The notes: generated by a model from the letters alone, not told the origin. DNA of 64,000 nt from Bryobacterales bacterium (GCA_016716385.1 JADJWL010000002.1:62001-126000); one strand, 5' to 3'; counted from the stretch's first letter, positions 27,820-36,650 are shown. A program made the numbers and translations.

Positions 27820-28131
27820 ATGAAGTCTGATCCGGAGCTGTTGCCCATGGAACCAGCCGATCCCGAAGCCGATTCCCTCTCCAGCCTTGAAGACCGCGTG
27901 ATTCAGGCGGTGCAACTGGTGAGCCGCCTGCGTCAGGACAAAGAGGCTCTGCAGGAAGAGAAGGAAGTTCTGCTCCTCGAAAAGCAGGCGGTGGAGAAGA
28001 AGCTCACGGAGACTGAGGAGCAGCTTACCGGCCTCCAGGACGAAATCGATTCGCTGCGGGCCGACCGCAAGAAGGTCCGCAGCCGGATCGAGAAGCTGCT
28101 CGGCCAGATCGACCAGCTCAGCGGAGCGTAG
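27820..28131 (+). CDS. ZapB-like coiled-coil cell-division protein
   Basis: A 103-aa protein that is almost entirely coiled coil from about residue 20 on (heptads around LEDRVIQAVQLVSRLRQDKEAL and LEEKQAVEKKL-like segments). It is similar in size and style to ZapB/DUF904 proteins that bridge FtsZ-ring factors. The ATG at 27820 is one base after the rplT stop region; a longer in-frame reading would overlap rplT. It is followed after 3 bp by zapA, which supports the assignment. Confidence 0.7.
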   Translation: MKSDPELLPMEPADPEADSLSSLEDRVIQAVQLVSRLRQDKEALQEEKEVLLLEKQAVEKKLTETEEQLTGLQDEIDSLRADRKKVRSRIEKLLGQIDQLSGA

Positions 28132-28134
28132 GCA

Positions 28135-28437
28135 ATGAGCGACGCGGCAAAGCGTCCGGTCCGCATCACGATTCTCGGCCAGTCGTACTCCCTGCTGGCG
28201 CAGGGAGATCCGCGCGAAGTGGAGCGGCTCGCCCAGAGCGTCGACACGATGCTGCACGACCTGTCCCGCAAAATGCCCAACGCCGATACGGCGAAGCTCG
28301 CCGTGCTCGGCTGCCTGCACCTGGCCGACAAGCTCCGGGATCTCGAGACGACCCTCCAAAGCCTCAAGGACCGCATCGGGCAGAAGAGCGAGCAGCTCAA
28401 CGTTCTTCTCGACCAGGTTTTTGACGAACGCGCGTAG
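28135..28437 (+). CDS. zapA: Cell division protein ZapA
   Basis: A 100-aa FtsZ-ring-associated protein. The N-terminal beta strand KRPVRITILGQSYSL and the helical region with LAVLGCLHLADKLRDLETTL are typical of ZapA, which cross-links FtsZ filaments at mid-cell. It directly follows the coiled-coil gene. I looked for a 6S RNA downstream, as in other phyla, but only 46 bp separate it from the next start. Confidence 0.85.
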   Translation: MSDAAKRPVRITILGQSYSLLAQGDPREVERLAQSVDTMLHDLSRKMPNADTAKLAVLGCLHLADKLRDLETTLQSLKDRIGQKSEQLNVLLDQVFDERA

Positions 28438-28483
28438 CCGGATCGTCTTCTGGCGCGTCTTATGCGTCAATACGATAAGAATC

Positions 28484-30910
28484 ATGTGGCGCGTCCTTTC
28501 GTTGTCTCTGCTGGCTTCCTGCCTGATCGCGGCTCCCCCGCTCGCCTGCCCTGGGGGCAATCCAATCGGCGAATTCCAGCTTCAAGTCAAGCCCGGCGCA
28601 CTTCTTGACCCCTCGATCCGCTTCCGTCCGCTCACCAGGGTGAACCGCGCGGAAGCCGGTTACGTTCTCCGCTACGAGCCGGGTCAGGAGCAGAAAGAGA
28701 ACGGCAAGGGAGAGATCGCGCTGGCCCTCGGACCGTCGGACGGCTCCGAGGTGATCCTTCTCGACGCGCACCCCGCCGGCGAAGCCGCGGAGTGGACGCT
28801 TCCCAAGAGGGTGCGGATCGTCGGTGTGTTCTGGGGTCCGGCCGGTCTGAACCGCGGGAAGATGCAGGCCGCGGTGAACAAGGACCCTCAACTCCTGGTG
28901 CAACTCGCCGAATACGCCGACCAGACCACGCAAACCGAGATGCTGATCCGCGCAATCGCGCAAGGCCAGCGGCAAACAATCACCGGGCAGGATATGGATT
29001 CGGCGCTCCTGACGTTCGCGTCGCGCTACGGCGTGACGCCCCGCATCAACCGCGACGCGCCTCCCGACCAGCAGACGATGGCATTGCTGCGGACTCTGAA
29101 TCCGGCGCTATCGACCTACGATCCGCTGGCCTCCGAGCCCCAGGTGCGGATGCAGCAGTCGGCGGCGCTGGCGGCATCGGTCGCGGGACTGTTCTTCGGC
29201 AACACGGTCGGCATCGCAGCCGGCGGCGCGGCGCTGTTCGCCAATCTGCGAACGCTCATGTTCCCCAAGATGGACCTGCGCTCCACCTTCGCGCAAAACG
29301 GGACGGCAGAGACAGTGACGCTCTGCGCCCGCCGGGAGGCGGTACAGCCTCGTACCCGGCAGGTCTATGTGTGGGCCACGCGTCTGCCGGACGCACAGGC
29401 GCCGGCCCTGGAGTTGAAGCGCGCGCTGCACGTTCCGATGGAGGCCGCCTCACCGCTCCCCCTGCAGGCCGCGGGCAAGGACTGGCCGCTGCTGGCCCGC
29501 GTCGAAGACTGGACGCTGCGGCATGAGAACGGCGAGCGCTACAAGGCGCCGGTGAAATTGGACGCCGCGGCCCGTGGTCTGGAGGTCGATCTTCGGCGGA
29601 CGAACCTCGAACCCGGCGTCTACCAGATCGAAGGACGCTGGGATTGGGAGTCCGTGAGGGTCGGCGGCCTGATCCACGTCCACGAACAGCCCAACCTCTC
29701 CGAGGCGCGGCTCACCGCCGAATCGCAGGACCGCCTGCTTGCCGGCCGCGGCAGGGTTCCCGTGACGGTCGAGGCGCCCGAGTCCGACTTGCAGTTCATC
29801 GAGAAGCTGCACCTGCGGGATCCCGACGAACGCTTCCGCGAGCCCGTCGAACTCCCGTTCCGTCTGCCGGAAGGTCCGCGTCTTGGCCGCCAGACGCGCA
29901 TGGAAACCGAGATCGACACCCGCGGGTTGCGGCCCGGCACCTATCACCTTCTGCTCGCGCAGGCCGGCGGACGCGTCGATGCCGCCGAGATTGAGATTCA
30001 GGCCGAGCCCCCGACGTTGACGGGCCTCCCGCTCCGCCTGAACCTCGGCGAGACCGGGCAGCCGCTCACCCTGCGCGGCACCCACCTCGACCGCATCGAA
30101 CGCATCGAAGCCGACGGCGTGGAGTTCGCCTTGGAAGACGGCTCCGCCGCGTCGCGATCCATCCGGGCGACCCTTGGCTCCGGCGCCGAACGCGGCGCGA
30201 AACTGACGCTGCGCCTGCACGTGGCCGGACGCAACGCGCCGCTCACCGTCGCGGGCGGGGCGGAGATCGCCGGCCCCAGACCCCGCATCGTCGCGGTGGA
30301 AGCCTCGCTGCCGCGCGACTTCGGCATCGCCCTCAAGACCGGCGAACTCCCGGCCCAGTCCTTCGCCAGCTTCGGGATGCGCGTGACGCACGCCGCCCCG
30401 ACCGCGTCCGTCTCCCTCACCTGCGCCGAATCCGCCCTGCGCCTGGGGACCGTTTCGGTGCGCGCCGGCGAGCAGTCGGCGCAGGCGCGGCTCCGCCTGG
30501 CCTCCGGCGAGTCCCTGTTTCTGTCGTTCGACCCGGGCGCGGTGGGCCAGGCCGGCTGCACGGTTCTGGGGCAGGTGATCAATCCGCTCGAAGGTGCGTC
30601 AGAGCCGTACGAACTCGGGCGCGTCGTGCGCGCGCCGCGCATTGAGACCTTCCGGCTCACCGACGAGATGCTCGGCGACGGAGCGTTCGCCGGGGTGCTC
30701 GAAGGCCAGGACCTCGAGACCATCGAGAAGGTGGGCTGGGACGAGGTCAACGGCAACCCCGTCGCCAGTCTGCCCGTGCCAATCGCCGATGACAGCCAGA
30801 AGCAGCGTCTGCGCATTGCTCTGCACTGGCCTTCGCCGGTGCCCCACGCGCCGCTCTACGTCTGGCTGCGCGGCGAAGAGGCCGGACGCCGTACGACCGC
30901 CCGCTACTGA
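28484..30910 (+). CDS. Large secreted protein of unknown function
   Basis: An 808-aa protein with a clear signal peptide from the ATG at 28484 (LSLSLLASCLIAAPPLACPG). I do not recognise the family. There is a glycine-rich hydrophobic segment at about 225-260 (ASVAGLFFGNTVGIAAGG), and the second half looks beta-sandwich/IPT-like (LPLRLNLGETGQPLTLRGTH, then RIERIEADGVEFALEDGS). This would suit a cell-surface or periplasmic protein. It is followed 33 bp later by a cytochrome gene. Confidence 0.6.
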   Translation: MWRVLSLSLLASCLIAAPPLACPGGNPIGEFQLQVKPGALLDPSIRFRPLTRVNRAEAGYVLRYEPGQEQKENGKGEIALALGPSDGSEVILLDAHPAGEAAEWTLPKRVRIVGVFWGPAGLNRGKMQAAVNKDPQLLVQLAEYADQTTQTEMLIRAIAQGQRQTITGQDMDSALLTFASRYGVTPRINRDAPPDQQTMALLRTLNPALSTYDPLASEPQVRMQQSAALAASVAGLFFGNTVGIAAGGAALFANLRTLMFPKMDLRSTFAQNGTAETVTLCARREAVQPRTRQVYVWATRLPDAQAPALELKRALHVPMEAASPLPLQAAGKDWPLLARVEDWTLRHENGERYKAPVKLDAAARGLEVDLRRTNLEPGVYQIEGRWDWESVRVGGLIHVHEQPNLSEARLTAESQDRLLAGRGRVPVTVEAPESDLQFIEKLHLRDPDERFREPVELPFRLPEGPRLGRQTRMETEIDTRGLRPGTYHLLLAQAGGRVDAAEIEIQAEPPTLTGLPLRLNLGETGQPLTLRGTHLDRIERIEADGVEFALEDGSAASRSIRATLGSGAERGAKLTLRLHVAGRNAPLTVAGGAEIAGPRPRIVAVEASLPRDFGIALKTGELPAQSFASFGMRVTHAAPTASVSLTCAESALRLGTVSVRAGEQSAQARLRLASGESLFLSFDPGAVGQAGCTVLGQVINPLEGASEPYELGRVVRAPRIETFRLTDEMLGDGAFAGVLEGQDLETIEKVGWDEVNGNPVASLPVPIADDSQKQRLRIALHWPSPVPHAPLYVWLRGEEAGRRTTARY

Positions 30911-30943
30911 CCGGCCGCCAGGAAAATGTAGAATCAACCCTTG

Positions 30944-33325
30944 ATGACTTTTCGTCACGGGGTGCTGCTGGCGGTTCTCTGTCTCGCCGCCTGTACGCGC
31001 GCGCCCCAAACACAGGAACCCGTCCGGGGACTGCGGGCCGCTGCAGGCGGCACGGTGTTTGTCACCCCGTCTCCCAACTTCTTCCTCGAGGCCGACGAGT
31101 CCCTGCACCCGGCCGCGGCGCCGCAAGCGGAAGCCGTCTGGACGGGTCTGCTTTCCGTGACCGAAGGCGGCGAGCATGTGCTGCGCGCGGACACCGAGGG
31201 CGGCGAGGCCTCGGTGACGGTGAACGGACAGGACGCCTCGCAAGGCGTCGCACTCACGTCCGGACGCCACCCGCTGACCATCCGGTTCCGCCGCTCCGGC
31301 GGCCCCGCGCGGCTGCAACTGCGCTGGAAAGCGGCCACGTTTGCCGAGGAGCCCGTCCCGGCGTCGGCGTTCTTCCACCAGCCGGAGGCCGGGGACCGCC
31401 ACGCCCTCGCCGCCGAACAGGGACGCGTCCTGGCCGAGGAGATGGGCTGCGTCGCCTGCCACGCCGCCTCCGGCCTGACCGCGCGCTCCGGCCCTCGCCT
31501 GAGCCACGTCGGCGAGCGGGCGAAGGCCGCCTGGCTCGACGGCTGGTTGCGCAATCCGCGCGCCTTTCGCGCCGGAGCGCGCATGCCCCAGATCCTCCGC
31601 GACGAGGACCGCCCGCACGTCGTGGCCTACCTCGCGTCGCTTGGATCGCGGCAACCGGCGGAATCCGACAGACGCCTCAGCGTCCACACCGGCGCCAAAG
31701 GCAACGAACTCTACTCGGCGCTCGGTTGCGCCGCCTGTCACCGCAACCGTCTCGTGCTCGAAGGACTGGGGTCCAAGTACGACCGCGACGGGCTCAAAGC
31801 GCTGCTGCTCGAGCCGGAAGCCGTAATCCCCAACGGCCGCATGCCCGGCATGCTGCTGAGCGAAACCGAAGCCCTGCAGTTGGCCGAGTACCTGATGGAC
31901 TCGCACAAGGCAGAGTTCGAACAGGCCCCCGCACAGGGCGATCCCGCGCTCGGACGTGCCGCCGTGGACACAGCGCGCTGCACAGCTTGCCACGAGATTG
32001 CCGGGATCGCGCCACCCGCCGCCGCCAGGCCCTGGACCGCATTGCGCGCCGGCGAAGGCTGCCTCGCCGCCGAACCGCCCGCCGGACTGCCCCGCTTCAC
32101 CTTCCGCGAAGGCGAGCGGGAAGCGCTCACCGCCTACATCGACGTCACCGATGCGCATCCCGCGCCCGTCCATAAGCTGTGGCGCGACACGCGCACGCTC
32201 GGCTGCGTGAGCTGCCACCGCACCGAGTGGGGCGACCCGTTCGCCATCACGCCCGAAGCCGTTCCGCCGCTCGATGGCGCCGGCGCCAAGCTGCGGACCG
32301 CCTGGATCCGCCAGGTCGTCCTCGGCGATTCCCGCATCCACCACGCGCGCGCCATCCGCATGCCCCGTTTCCCCGAGGCCTCCGGAGCCGCGTTCGTCGA
32401 AGCCCTGGCCAAAGGCGCGGGCGTCCGTCCCGGCGACGGCGCGCCTCCCCCGCCAACGGACGCCGCACGCAGAAAGCAGGGTCTCGACCTGTTCTCAGCC
32501 GACGGCGAGCGCGGCGGGCTCGACTGCCTGAGCTGCCACGACTGGGGCGACTACCGGTCGCTCGGCGAAGAAGGCCCCCAACTGATCAACGCCACCGCCC
32601 GCCTCCGCTACGACTGGTTCGGCCGCTGGATCCGCGATCCGGGCCGCATCGTCTCCGGCACGTCGATGCCCCAGTTCTTCGCGGACCAAGCCGGCGAACA
32701 GCGCGAAGCCAGCATTGCCTCTCTCTGGGCGGCCCTGGACCTCGGCCCCAAGCTCCCCGTCTCCGGTCTGCGGCGCCGCGACACCGGCGACGACCCCGAA
32801 GCACGCCCCGTCCCCGCGGACGAAGCCGTCGTCGTGCGCTGGGACATGCCCGAAGCCACCCCGGCCGCCATCGCCGTCGGGTTGCCGGGCGGCGTGTCCT
32901 ATTGCTTCGACGCCGCCGAGTGCCGCCTGCTCTACGCCTGGCGCGGCGGCTTCCTCGACATGAGCGGCACGCTCTACCGCAAGGTCGACGAAACGAAACT
33001 GACGCCCACCGCGAAGCCCCTCGGCCCGGTCTTCTACCGCGCCCCCTTTCCCATCCGCGCCGGCGATCCCGAGCGCATCCCCGACCGGCGCTTCCGCGGC
33101 TACCGCATCGTCGACGGCGTCCCGGAGTTCCACTACGAACTCGACGGCCGCGACGTGTTCGAACGCATCGATGCCCTGCCCCGCGGCATCCGCCGCACCT
33201 TCCGCCTGCCCCGCGTCGACCGCCCGATGTGGGTCGAAGCCGGTCCCGCGCGCCTCTCGCTGCGCACGCCGGAAATCCCCCAAGGCGAGAACGTCGAGTT
33301 CACACTCACCCTGGAGGCGAAATGA
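30944..33325 (+). CDS. Pentahaem c-type cytochrome lipoprotein with PA14-like N-domain
   Basis: A 793-aa exported protein. The signal ends in a lipobox (AVLCLAAC). Residues about 35-130 resemble a PA14 carbohydrate-binding domain (GLLSVTEGGEHVLRADTEGG and PLTIRFRRSGGPARLQLRWK). Five CxxCH haem sites follow at C169, C262, C346, C421 and C528, so it is a multihaem electron carrier. The last 200 residues lack haem sites. The ATG at 30944 is taken; a TTG lies one codon before. Its TGA overlaps the next ATG, coupling it to the propeller gene, which suggests a dehydrogenase-cytochrome pair in the periplasm or on the outer surface. Confidence 0.75.
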   Translation: MTFRHGVLLAVLCLAACTRAPQTQEPVRGLRAAAGGTVFVTPSPNFFLEADESLHPAAAPQAEAVWTGLLSVTEGGEHVLRADTEGGEASVTVNGQDASQGVALTSGRHPLTIRFRRSGGPARLQLRWKAATFAEEPVPASAFFHQPEAGDRHALAAEQGRVLAEEMGCVACHAASGLTARSGPRLSHVGERAKAAWLDGWLRNPRAFRAGARMPQILRDEDRPHVVAYLASLGSRQPAESDRRLSVHTGAKGNELYSALGCAACHRNRLVLEGLGSKYDRDGLKALLLEPEAVIPNGRMPGMLLSETEALQLAEYLMDSHKAEFEQAPAQGDPALGRAAVDTARCTACHEIAGIAPPAAARPWTALRAGEGCLAAEPPAGLPRFTFREGEREALTAYIDVTDAHPAPVHKLWRDTRTLGCVSCHRTEWGDPFAITPEAVPPLDGAGAKLRTAWIRQVVLGDSRIHHARAIRMPRFPEASGAAFVEALAKGAGVRPGDGAPPPPTDAARRKQGLDLFSADGERGGLDCLSCHDWGDYRSLGEEGPQLINATARLRYDWFGRWIRDPGRIVSGTSMPQFFADQAGEQREASIASLWAALDLGPKLPVSGLRRRDTGDDPEARPVPADEAVVVRWDMPEATPAAIAVGLPGGVSYCFDAAECRLLYAWRGGFLDMSGTLYRKVDETKLTPTAKPLGPVFYRAPFPIRAGDPERIPDRRFRGYRIVDGVPEFHYELDGRDVFERIDALPRGIRRTFRLPRVDRPMWVEAGPARLSLRTPEIPQGENVEFTLTLEAK

Positions 33326-33381
33326 ACGCCGGCGAAATGAATGGAGGCGAAATGAAGTACGCCGGCGCCATGAAGTACGCC
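33313..33381 (+). repeat. Reiterated ribosome-site/start-codon cassette
   Basis: The string GGAGGCGAAATGAA occurs at 33313 and again at 33343, exactly 30 bp apart. A shorter copy (GGCGAAATGAA) lies at 33331, and ATGAAGTACGCC is repeated at 33352 and 33370. All four ATGs are in the same frame, so the propeller gene has several nested starts. Confidence 0.8.
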
Positions 33382-34854
33382 GTCTGGCTCCTGGCCGCCG
33401 CCGCCTGGGCGCAGGCGCCGCCCACCAGCTACCGCGTCGAGAACGTCCCCATGCCGCGCGGCATCGCCCCGGAGTCGTCCGCCGTCACCTTCACCCCCGA
33501 CGGATCGCTCGCCGCCACCTTCCGCCGCGGCGGCCTCTACATCTACGACCAGGCCACGGCCCAGTGGAACCGCTTCGCCTCCGGCTTTCAGACCCCGCTC
33601 GGCGTGCTCGCCGGCAAACCCGGCGAGTTCTTCGTCGTCCACCTGCCGGAGCTGACGCGCGTCGTCGACACCAACGCCGACGGCAAAGCCGACCTCTACG
33701 AAACCCTCTCCGACGCCTGGGGCATGAGCGGCAACTACCACGAGTTCATCTCCGGCCCCGCGCGCGACGCCGCCGGCAACTTCTACGTCTCCATGGGCAG
33801 TTCGTCCGGCGCGGCCGACCCGCGCCTGCCCGTCCGCGGCGCCCTCACGGACCGCGGCCGCGCCTCCCGCGAGCCCAAACCGGGACTCGTGAATCGCGTC
33901 GGCCACTACGCGCCCACCCTCTACCGCGGCTGCATCGTCCAGGTGACGCCCCAGCGCGAAACAAAGCTGTTCGCCTGCGGCTTCCGCCAGCCGAACGGCC
34001 TCGTCGTCACCCCCGAAGGCGACCTCTTCGCCGTGGACAACCAGGGCGACTGGATCGGCACCTCCCCGCTCCATCACGTCACCGAAGGCGCATTCCACGG
34101 GCATCCCTCCTCACTCAACTGGCACCCGGACTTCGCCGGCCGCGACCCGGTCGACATTCCCGTCGAAGAGCTGGACCGGAAGCGCAAGCGGCCCGCCATC
34201 GAATTCCCCCAGTTCGACATGGCCGGTTCGGTCGCCGGCCCCGCCGTGGACACAAGCGGCGGCGCGTTCGGACCCTACAGCGGGCAGATGCTGGTGGCCG
34301 ACTGGACCTATCCCCGCGTCCTGCGGGCGGACCTCGAAAAGGTCGGCGGCGTCTGGCAGGGCGCGGCGTTCATTCTCTTCGAGGCCAACGGACTCCGCAC
34401 CGGGAGCAACCGGCTGGCCCTGGCGCCCGACGGCAAGAGCCTCTACATCGCCCAGACCTCCCGCATCTGGGGAGCCACCGAAGGCATCCAGCGCCTCGTC
34501 TACACGGGCCGCGTCCCGATGGACATCCAGCACATGCGGCTCACCAAGACCGGCTTCGAGCTCACCTTCACCAGGCCGGTGGACCGCGCAACGGCGGGGA
34601 ATCCGGCGAACTACGCCATGAGCCACTACTACTACCGCTATCACGGCCAATACGGCTCACCGAAGACGGACGTGACGCCGGTCAAGGTCACGGGGGCGTC
34701 GGTCTCGTGGGACAAACGAAGAGTGACATTGCGCGTCGACAACCTCGTGGCGGACCGTGTGTTCGAGCTGCGTCCATCGGGCATCCGGAGCGCCGAAGGA
34801 GAGCCGCTGTCCACCCGCATCGCCGCCTACACGGTGCGGCGCCTGCGGGAGTAG
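33352..34854 (+). CDS. Secreted PQQ-dehydrogenase-like beta-propeller protein
   Basis: About 500 aa. A signal peptide (MKYAVWLLAAAAWAQAPP) is followed by a six-bladed-propeller-type domain of the sugar-dehydrogenase/DUF7133 kind (ACGFRQPNGLVVTPEGDLFA and DNQGDWIGTSPLHHV). The last 80 residues look like an Ig-like add-on. Four in-frame ATGs are possible (33322, 33337, 33352, 33370). I prefer 33352 because GGAGG sits 4 bases ahead and the signal peptide follows; 33322 overlaps the cytochrome stop and has an identical ribosome site. The preceding cytochrome is the probable electron acceptor. Confidence 0.75.
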   Translation: MKYAGAMKYAVWLLAAAAWAQAPPTSYRVENVPMPRGIAPESSAVTFTPDGSLAATFRRGGLYIYDQATAQWNRFASGFQTPLGVLAGKPGEFFVVHLPELTRVVDTNADGKADLYETLSDAWGMSGNYHEFISGPARDAAGNFYVSMGSSSGAADPRLPVRGALTDRGRASREPKPGLVNRVGHYAPTLYRGCIVQVTPQRETKLFACGFRQPNGLVVTPEGDLFAVDNQGDWIGTSPLHHVTEGAFHGHPSSLNWHPDFAGRDPVDIPVEELDRKRKRPAIEFPQFDMAGSVAGPAVDTSGGAFGPYSGQMLVADWTYPRVLRADLEKVGGVWQGAAFILFEANGLRTGSNRLALAPDGKSLYIAQTSRIWGATEGIQRLVYTGRVPMDIQHMRLTKTGFELTFTRPVDRATAGNPANYAMSHYYYRYHGQYGSPKTDVTPVKVTGASVSWDKRRVTLRVDNLVADRVFELRPSGIRSAEGEPLSTRIAAYTVRRLRE

Positions 34855-35027
34855 GGTGCGTTCTCTGCGGATCGGGCCATCGCCCGCCGTCGCCGGCGAC
34901 ATCGGCACCCCGCGCAAACCGCGATAGCCGCCTGCGGGAGCGGGCGGATGCGGTTCCCAAGCCCTACGCAGACCGAAACACGAGTTGCCAACGCGCAGGC
35001 TGAACTGCATGATGCGCTCATGGCCCG

Positions 35028-35061
35028 CCAAAGGTGCAAGTCTTTCATATAATGCCTTTGG
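35028..35061 (+). promoter_or_regulatory. Inverted repeat around a TATAAT box, candidate operator/promoter
   Basis: CCAAAGG (35028-35034) and CCTTTGG (35055-35061) are inverted and flank TATAAT at 35048-35053. GGTGCA is repeated at 35033 and 35060. This lies 56 bp before the HTH gene, which could bind it for autoregulation. No convincing -35 box is seen. Confidence 0.4.
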
Positions 35062-35116
35062 TGCATTTATTTCGTTTACGGCGTAGAATACGGATAGGAC
35101 TCGAAAGGAGACCGCC

Positions 35117-35581
35117 ATGACCATGCTTGCCCACAGAGAACTACCGCCCTCAGCGCAGGACGCGGCGATGGCGCGCGTGTCCGGCCAGGTCCTGTCCCCG
35201 TTTGTGCGGCAGAAGCGTCCCTTGTCGCTGCGCGTCCGCGAGGATGGCCAGGAAAAGCCGCTGGAGCTGCCAGCGGGCGCGGTCGCCCTGCTCATGGAAA
35301 TTCTGGAAGCGATGGCGTCAGGCCGCGGCGTGACCCTGATCCCGGAAAACGCCGAGCTGACGACGGTCCAGGCCGCCGAGGTCCTGAACGTCTCGCGGCC
35401 GTACCTGATCAAGCTCCTCGATGACCACGTCCTGCCGCACCGCAAGGTCGGCAAGCACCGGCGCATTCGCCTGGAAGACGTGATGGCCTACAAGTCGAAA
35501 ATCGATCAGGAACGCGAAGCGGTGCTCGATGCGCTCGCCCGCGAGGCGCAAGAGCTCGAAATGGGCTACGACCGGCCATGA
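35117..35581 (+). CDS. Excisionase-type HTH protein, antitoxin-like
   Basis: A 154-aa protein. Its N-terminal 65 residues are unassigned. From about 75 on it has an excisionase/MerR-like helix-turn-helix (ELTTVQAAEVLNVSRPYLIK, then GKHRRIRLEDVMAYK). This family is usually the antitoxin of a PIN-domain toxin gene placed directly downstream. Here no toxin follows: the stop codon falls at the first base of an IS-like terminal repeat (35581), so the toxin may have been lost by insertion or deletion. The start is supported by AAAGGAG upstream. Confidence 0.75.
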   Translation: MTMLAHRELPPSAQDAAMARVSGQVLSPFVRQKRPLSLRVREDGQEKPLELPAGAVALLMEILEAMASGRGVTLIPENAELTTVQAAEVLNVSRPYLIKLLDDHVLPHRKVGKHRRIRLEDVMAYKSKIDQEREAVLDALAREAQELEMGYDRP

Positions 35582-35723
35582 TGCGTATTCCGGGGATGCC
35601 GATCGGCGTTCCGGGACCGGCTCACAAGTGATCGGCATGAGCCCGGAATCCTGATCGGCTTCACCCCGGAATCTTGATCGCCATCATCCCGGAATCGTGA
35701 TCGGCTTGCCCCGGAATACGCAT
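35581..35723. mobile_element. Solo IS-like end structure with 23-bp tandem repeats
   Basis: The segment is bounded by a perfect 15-bp inverted repeat: ATGCGTATTCCGGGG (35581-35595) and its complement CCCCGGAATACGCAT (35709-35723). The similarity continues inward with GCCGATC and TTCCGGGA. The right part holds four CCGGAAT repeats starting at 35643, 35666, 35689 and 35711, separated by TGATCGGC-like sequence with a 22-23 bp period. Multiple terminal repeats of this kind are typical of IS21-family ends. No transposase gene is present, so it is a solo or deleted element. Confidence 0.6.
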
Positions 35724-35756
35724 GCACCACAGCACCGTCGCCCGCCTCGCCCCCAC

Positions 35757-36521
35757 CTACGCCCCCCGCTCCCGTTCCAGGAACAGCGCGCCGTTCTCGC
35801 GGAAGTCGTCGAGCGACGGAAACTGCTTGTCGGCCGCGCTCGTAATACGGGTGCGATCTTTCTTGGTCAAACCGCCTTCGAAATCCTGGTGGACCATCAC
35901 GCTCTTGAACGGCAACCGCCGGCGCTGGAACTCCAGGCACGAGATCGTGGCCAACCGGGCCTTGTCGTTGTCCCTCACCCCGAACAGGTACACCGGGCGC
36001 GGACCGGCGTCCAACTGGTAGTCCACCTCGTATTCGTCATGGTCCGGGATCGGCAGCACGCGGGCGCGCGGGCTGAACGCGGCCAGGCGCTCTTCGATGA
36101 ACTCGGCGAGTTGCTCGTAAAACAGGCTCTGGATCGCCTCGCGCCTGAAGAACTGCATGCTGGAGACTTTGGCCACCGTCTGCGCGAACTGCAGGATCGC
36201 CGGGTAGAGGCGCTCCGGTTCCGCTTCGAGGAACAGCCGCCCATCCTGCTCCGCGATCCGGTTCTCAGCCAGGATGCGGTTGAAGATCCGGACTTTGTTC
36301 TCCGTATCCAGGTCGTAGTGGTAGGTGAGCCGCATCAGGGTCATGCCGTGATCGCTGATGCGCACGCGGTTGGACCCGTCGCCCGTCTCGTCGAGGAAGA
36401 TGTCCACCATGTCCCCGTCTTCGTGAAACAGCGGCGCGAGCACCTGGACCACGCCCGGCCGCCGCTCCCGGAATGCCACGTGACCGTTGAACTGTTGTTT
36501 CAATAGCTCCATTCCCGTCAT
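35757..36521 (-). CDS. DUF1828-family protein
   Basis: A 254-aa protein whose N-terminal half fits DUF1828 (GDMVDIFLDETGDGSNRVRI, then SDHGMTLMRLTYHYDLD). The C-terminal part fits the companion DUF1829-like region. Function is unknown; members occur near defence and toxin-antitoxin genes. The start is placed at 36521 (MTGMELLKQQ) because the upstream in-frame residues are unconserved; 36512 is also possible. It lies 129 bp downstream of brxL on the same strand, so it may be the last gene of the BREX transcript. Confidence 0.7.
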   Translation of the reverse strand: MTGMELLKQQFNGHVAFRERRPGVVQVLAPLFHEDGDMVDIFLDETGDGSNRVRISDHGMTLMRLTYHYDLDTENKVRIFNRILAENRIAEQDGRLFLEAEPERLYPAILQFAQTVAKVSSMQFFRREAIQSLFYEQLAEFIEERLAAFSPRARVLPIPDHDEYEVDYQLDAGPRPVYLFGVRDNDKARLATISCLEFQRRRLPFKSVMVHQDFEGGLTKKDRTRITSAADKQFPSLDDFRENGALFLERERGA

Positions 36522-36650
36522 GGGATTGGCTCCTGGTGCCCTGGGCGATGCCGGTATCGATGGCAATGACTTCTCTGCTCAGTTGGCTCGGGAAGAGCAG
36601 GATCCCGAAGAAAAGCCGAAATAGGCATAGGCCCAGCTTCTCGAATCGCG

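Noticed and set aside
28438..28483. 6S RNA gene after zapA
   Set aside because: Only 46 bp separate zapA from the next start, too short for the roughly 180-nt RNA.
32179..33351. In-frame extension of the propeller gene upstream to 32179
   Set aside because: The extension overlaps the cytochrome's conserved haem region in another frame and is an Arg-rich translation. The signal peptide places the start at 33322-33370.
35643..35723. CRISPR array
   Set aside because: The 22-23 bp periodic repeats have no unique spacers of CRISPR length, lie inside terminal inverted repeats, and no cas genes are near.
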